Translations under genes and position numbers: made by a program
Part shown: piece after piece, positions 33,130 to 33,278 of the stretch
Position numbering within the stretch: position 1 is the stretch's first letter
Layout: each line of letters starts with the position of its first letter
DNA from: an uncultured candidate division Zixibacteria bacterium
GTDB lineage: Bacteria > Zixibacteria > MSB-5A5 > GN15 > FEB-12
Length of the DNA: 33,278 bases
Assembly: GCA_913009765.1 (NCBI GenBank)
Contig: CAJVYT010000007.1
Span: 1-33,278 of the forward strand
Reading direction: 5' to 3'
Notes under the pieces: generated by a model
The model's database searches: none
What the model was told of the DNA's origin: nothing
What the model saw: the letters and a program-made list of their open reading frames with translations, nothing else

Positions 33130-33278
33130 AGATCGGAAGAGCACACGTCTGAACTCCAGTCACACTGATATATCTCGTATGCCGTCTTCTGCTTGAAAAA
33201 AAAAAAACTCAAGTCACACTGATATATCTAGTATGACGTCTTCTGCTTGAACAAAAACCACATCTCCTATACCTGTGC
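33130..33278. other. Illumina index-adapter read-through (artefact) at the contig end
   Basis: AGATCGGAAGAGCACACGTC and the following bases to 33163 match the TruSeq index adapter; ACTGATAT (33164-33171) is the 8-base index; 33172-33195 is the rest of the adapter ending in CTTCTGCTTG; then an A run. From 33206 to about 33250 the index part is repeated with several substitutions, followed by low-quality-looking sequence. None of this is biological. Confidence 0.98.

Noticed and set aside
33030..33212. A minus-strand open frame beginning with a run of phenylalanines
   Set aside because: It is translated adapter and poly-A joined to DNA antisense to, or out of frame with, the metallopeptidase.
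1..33278. CRISPR array, tRNA or rRNA genes, insertion sequence with terminal repeats
   Set aside because: No regularly spaced direct repeats, no tRNA or rRNA signature other than tmRNA, and no transposase gene were seen.

Overview
The window is a metagenome-type contig that carries sequencing-adapter sequence at two places, so it has to be read in three parts. Positions 1-1756 are a piece of an integron gene-cassette array: the tail of one attC site, a two-gene cassette (HNH nuclease plus a membrane-anchored protein) closed by a complete attC, and the start of a nucleotidyltransferase cassette. It is joined to the rest through an Illumina universal-adapter read-through with a poly-A run (1757-1825), so its linkage to the main contig cannot be trusted. 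Positions 33130-33278 are index-adapter sequence, a poly-A run and a second, error-bearing adapter copy.

Positions 1826-25969 look like an ordinary chromosome segment of an AT-rich, diderm (Gram-negative) bacterium. Outer-membrane proteins of the FadL and Wzi types, an SLBB polysaccharide exporter, a DivIVA-like protein, bacillithiol-type BshB1, a Memo-AMMECR1 fusion and a tmRNA tag GENNYALAA (a Bacteroidetes-like ending) together suggest a member or relative of the FCB group, possibly an uncultured phylum. No rRNA or ribosomal protein is present to settle this.

Layout: divIVA and a terminator; a minus-strand exopolysaccharide block (SLBB exporter; then an operon of a HisC-like protein lacking its PLP lysine, a polyprenyl-phosphate sugar transferase, a Wzi-like outer-membrane protein and a small secreted Cys protein with a decayed neighbour); a plus-strand FadL-like porin and esterase-like lipoprotein (nucleophile serine replaced by glycine); bshB1 converging on a methyltransferase; an NfeD-SPFH membrane pair; the Memo-AMMECR1 fusion; a minus-strand nuclease pair (HNH protein overlapping a short HpaII-like protein, no methyltransferase visible); an epimerase, membrane protein and class V aminotransferase cluster; the remains of a carbamoyltransferase/SGNH-hydrolase operon collapsed by deletion; a second epimerase; a thioesterase-DoxX pair; a 37-residue membrane miniprotein; and ssrA.

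Positions 25970-33129 are the left part of a genomic island inserted at the 3' end of ssrA. A tyrosine integrase sits next to ssrA and reads away from it, followed by a Fic protein behind a repeat-rich promoter, a SNF2-type helicase cut off after its first RecA domain, an SMC/Rad50-like ATPase that lacks its N-terminus and has an in-frame stop, a large serine recombinase, and a 5'-truncated zinc peptidase. The content resembles a defence island, but the helicase-ATPase join is either a real deletion or an assembly error. The most interesting targets are the two apparently dead enzymes in intact operons, the coupled HNH/HpaII-like nucleases, the collapsed carbamoyltransferase operon and the Fic-helicase-ATPase module.
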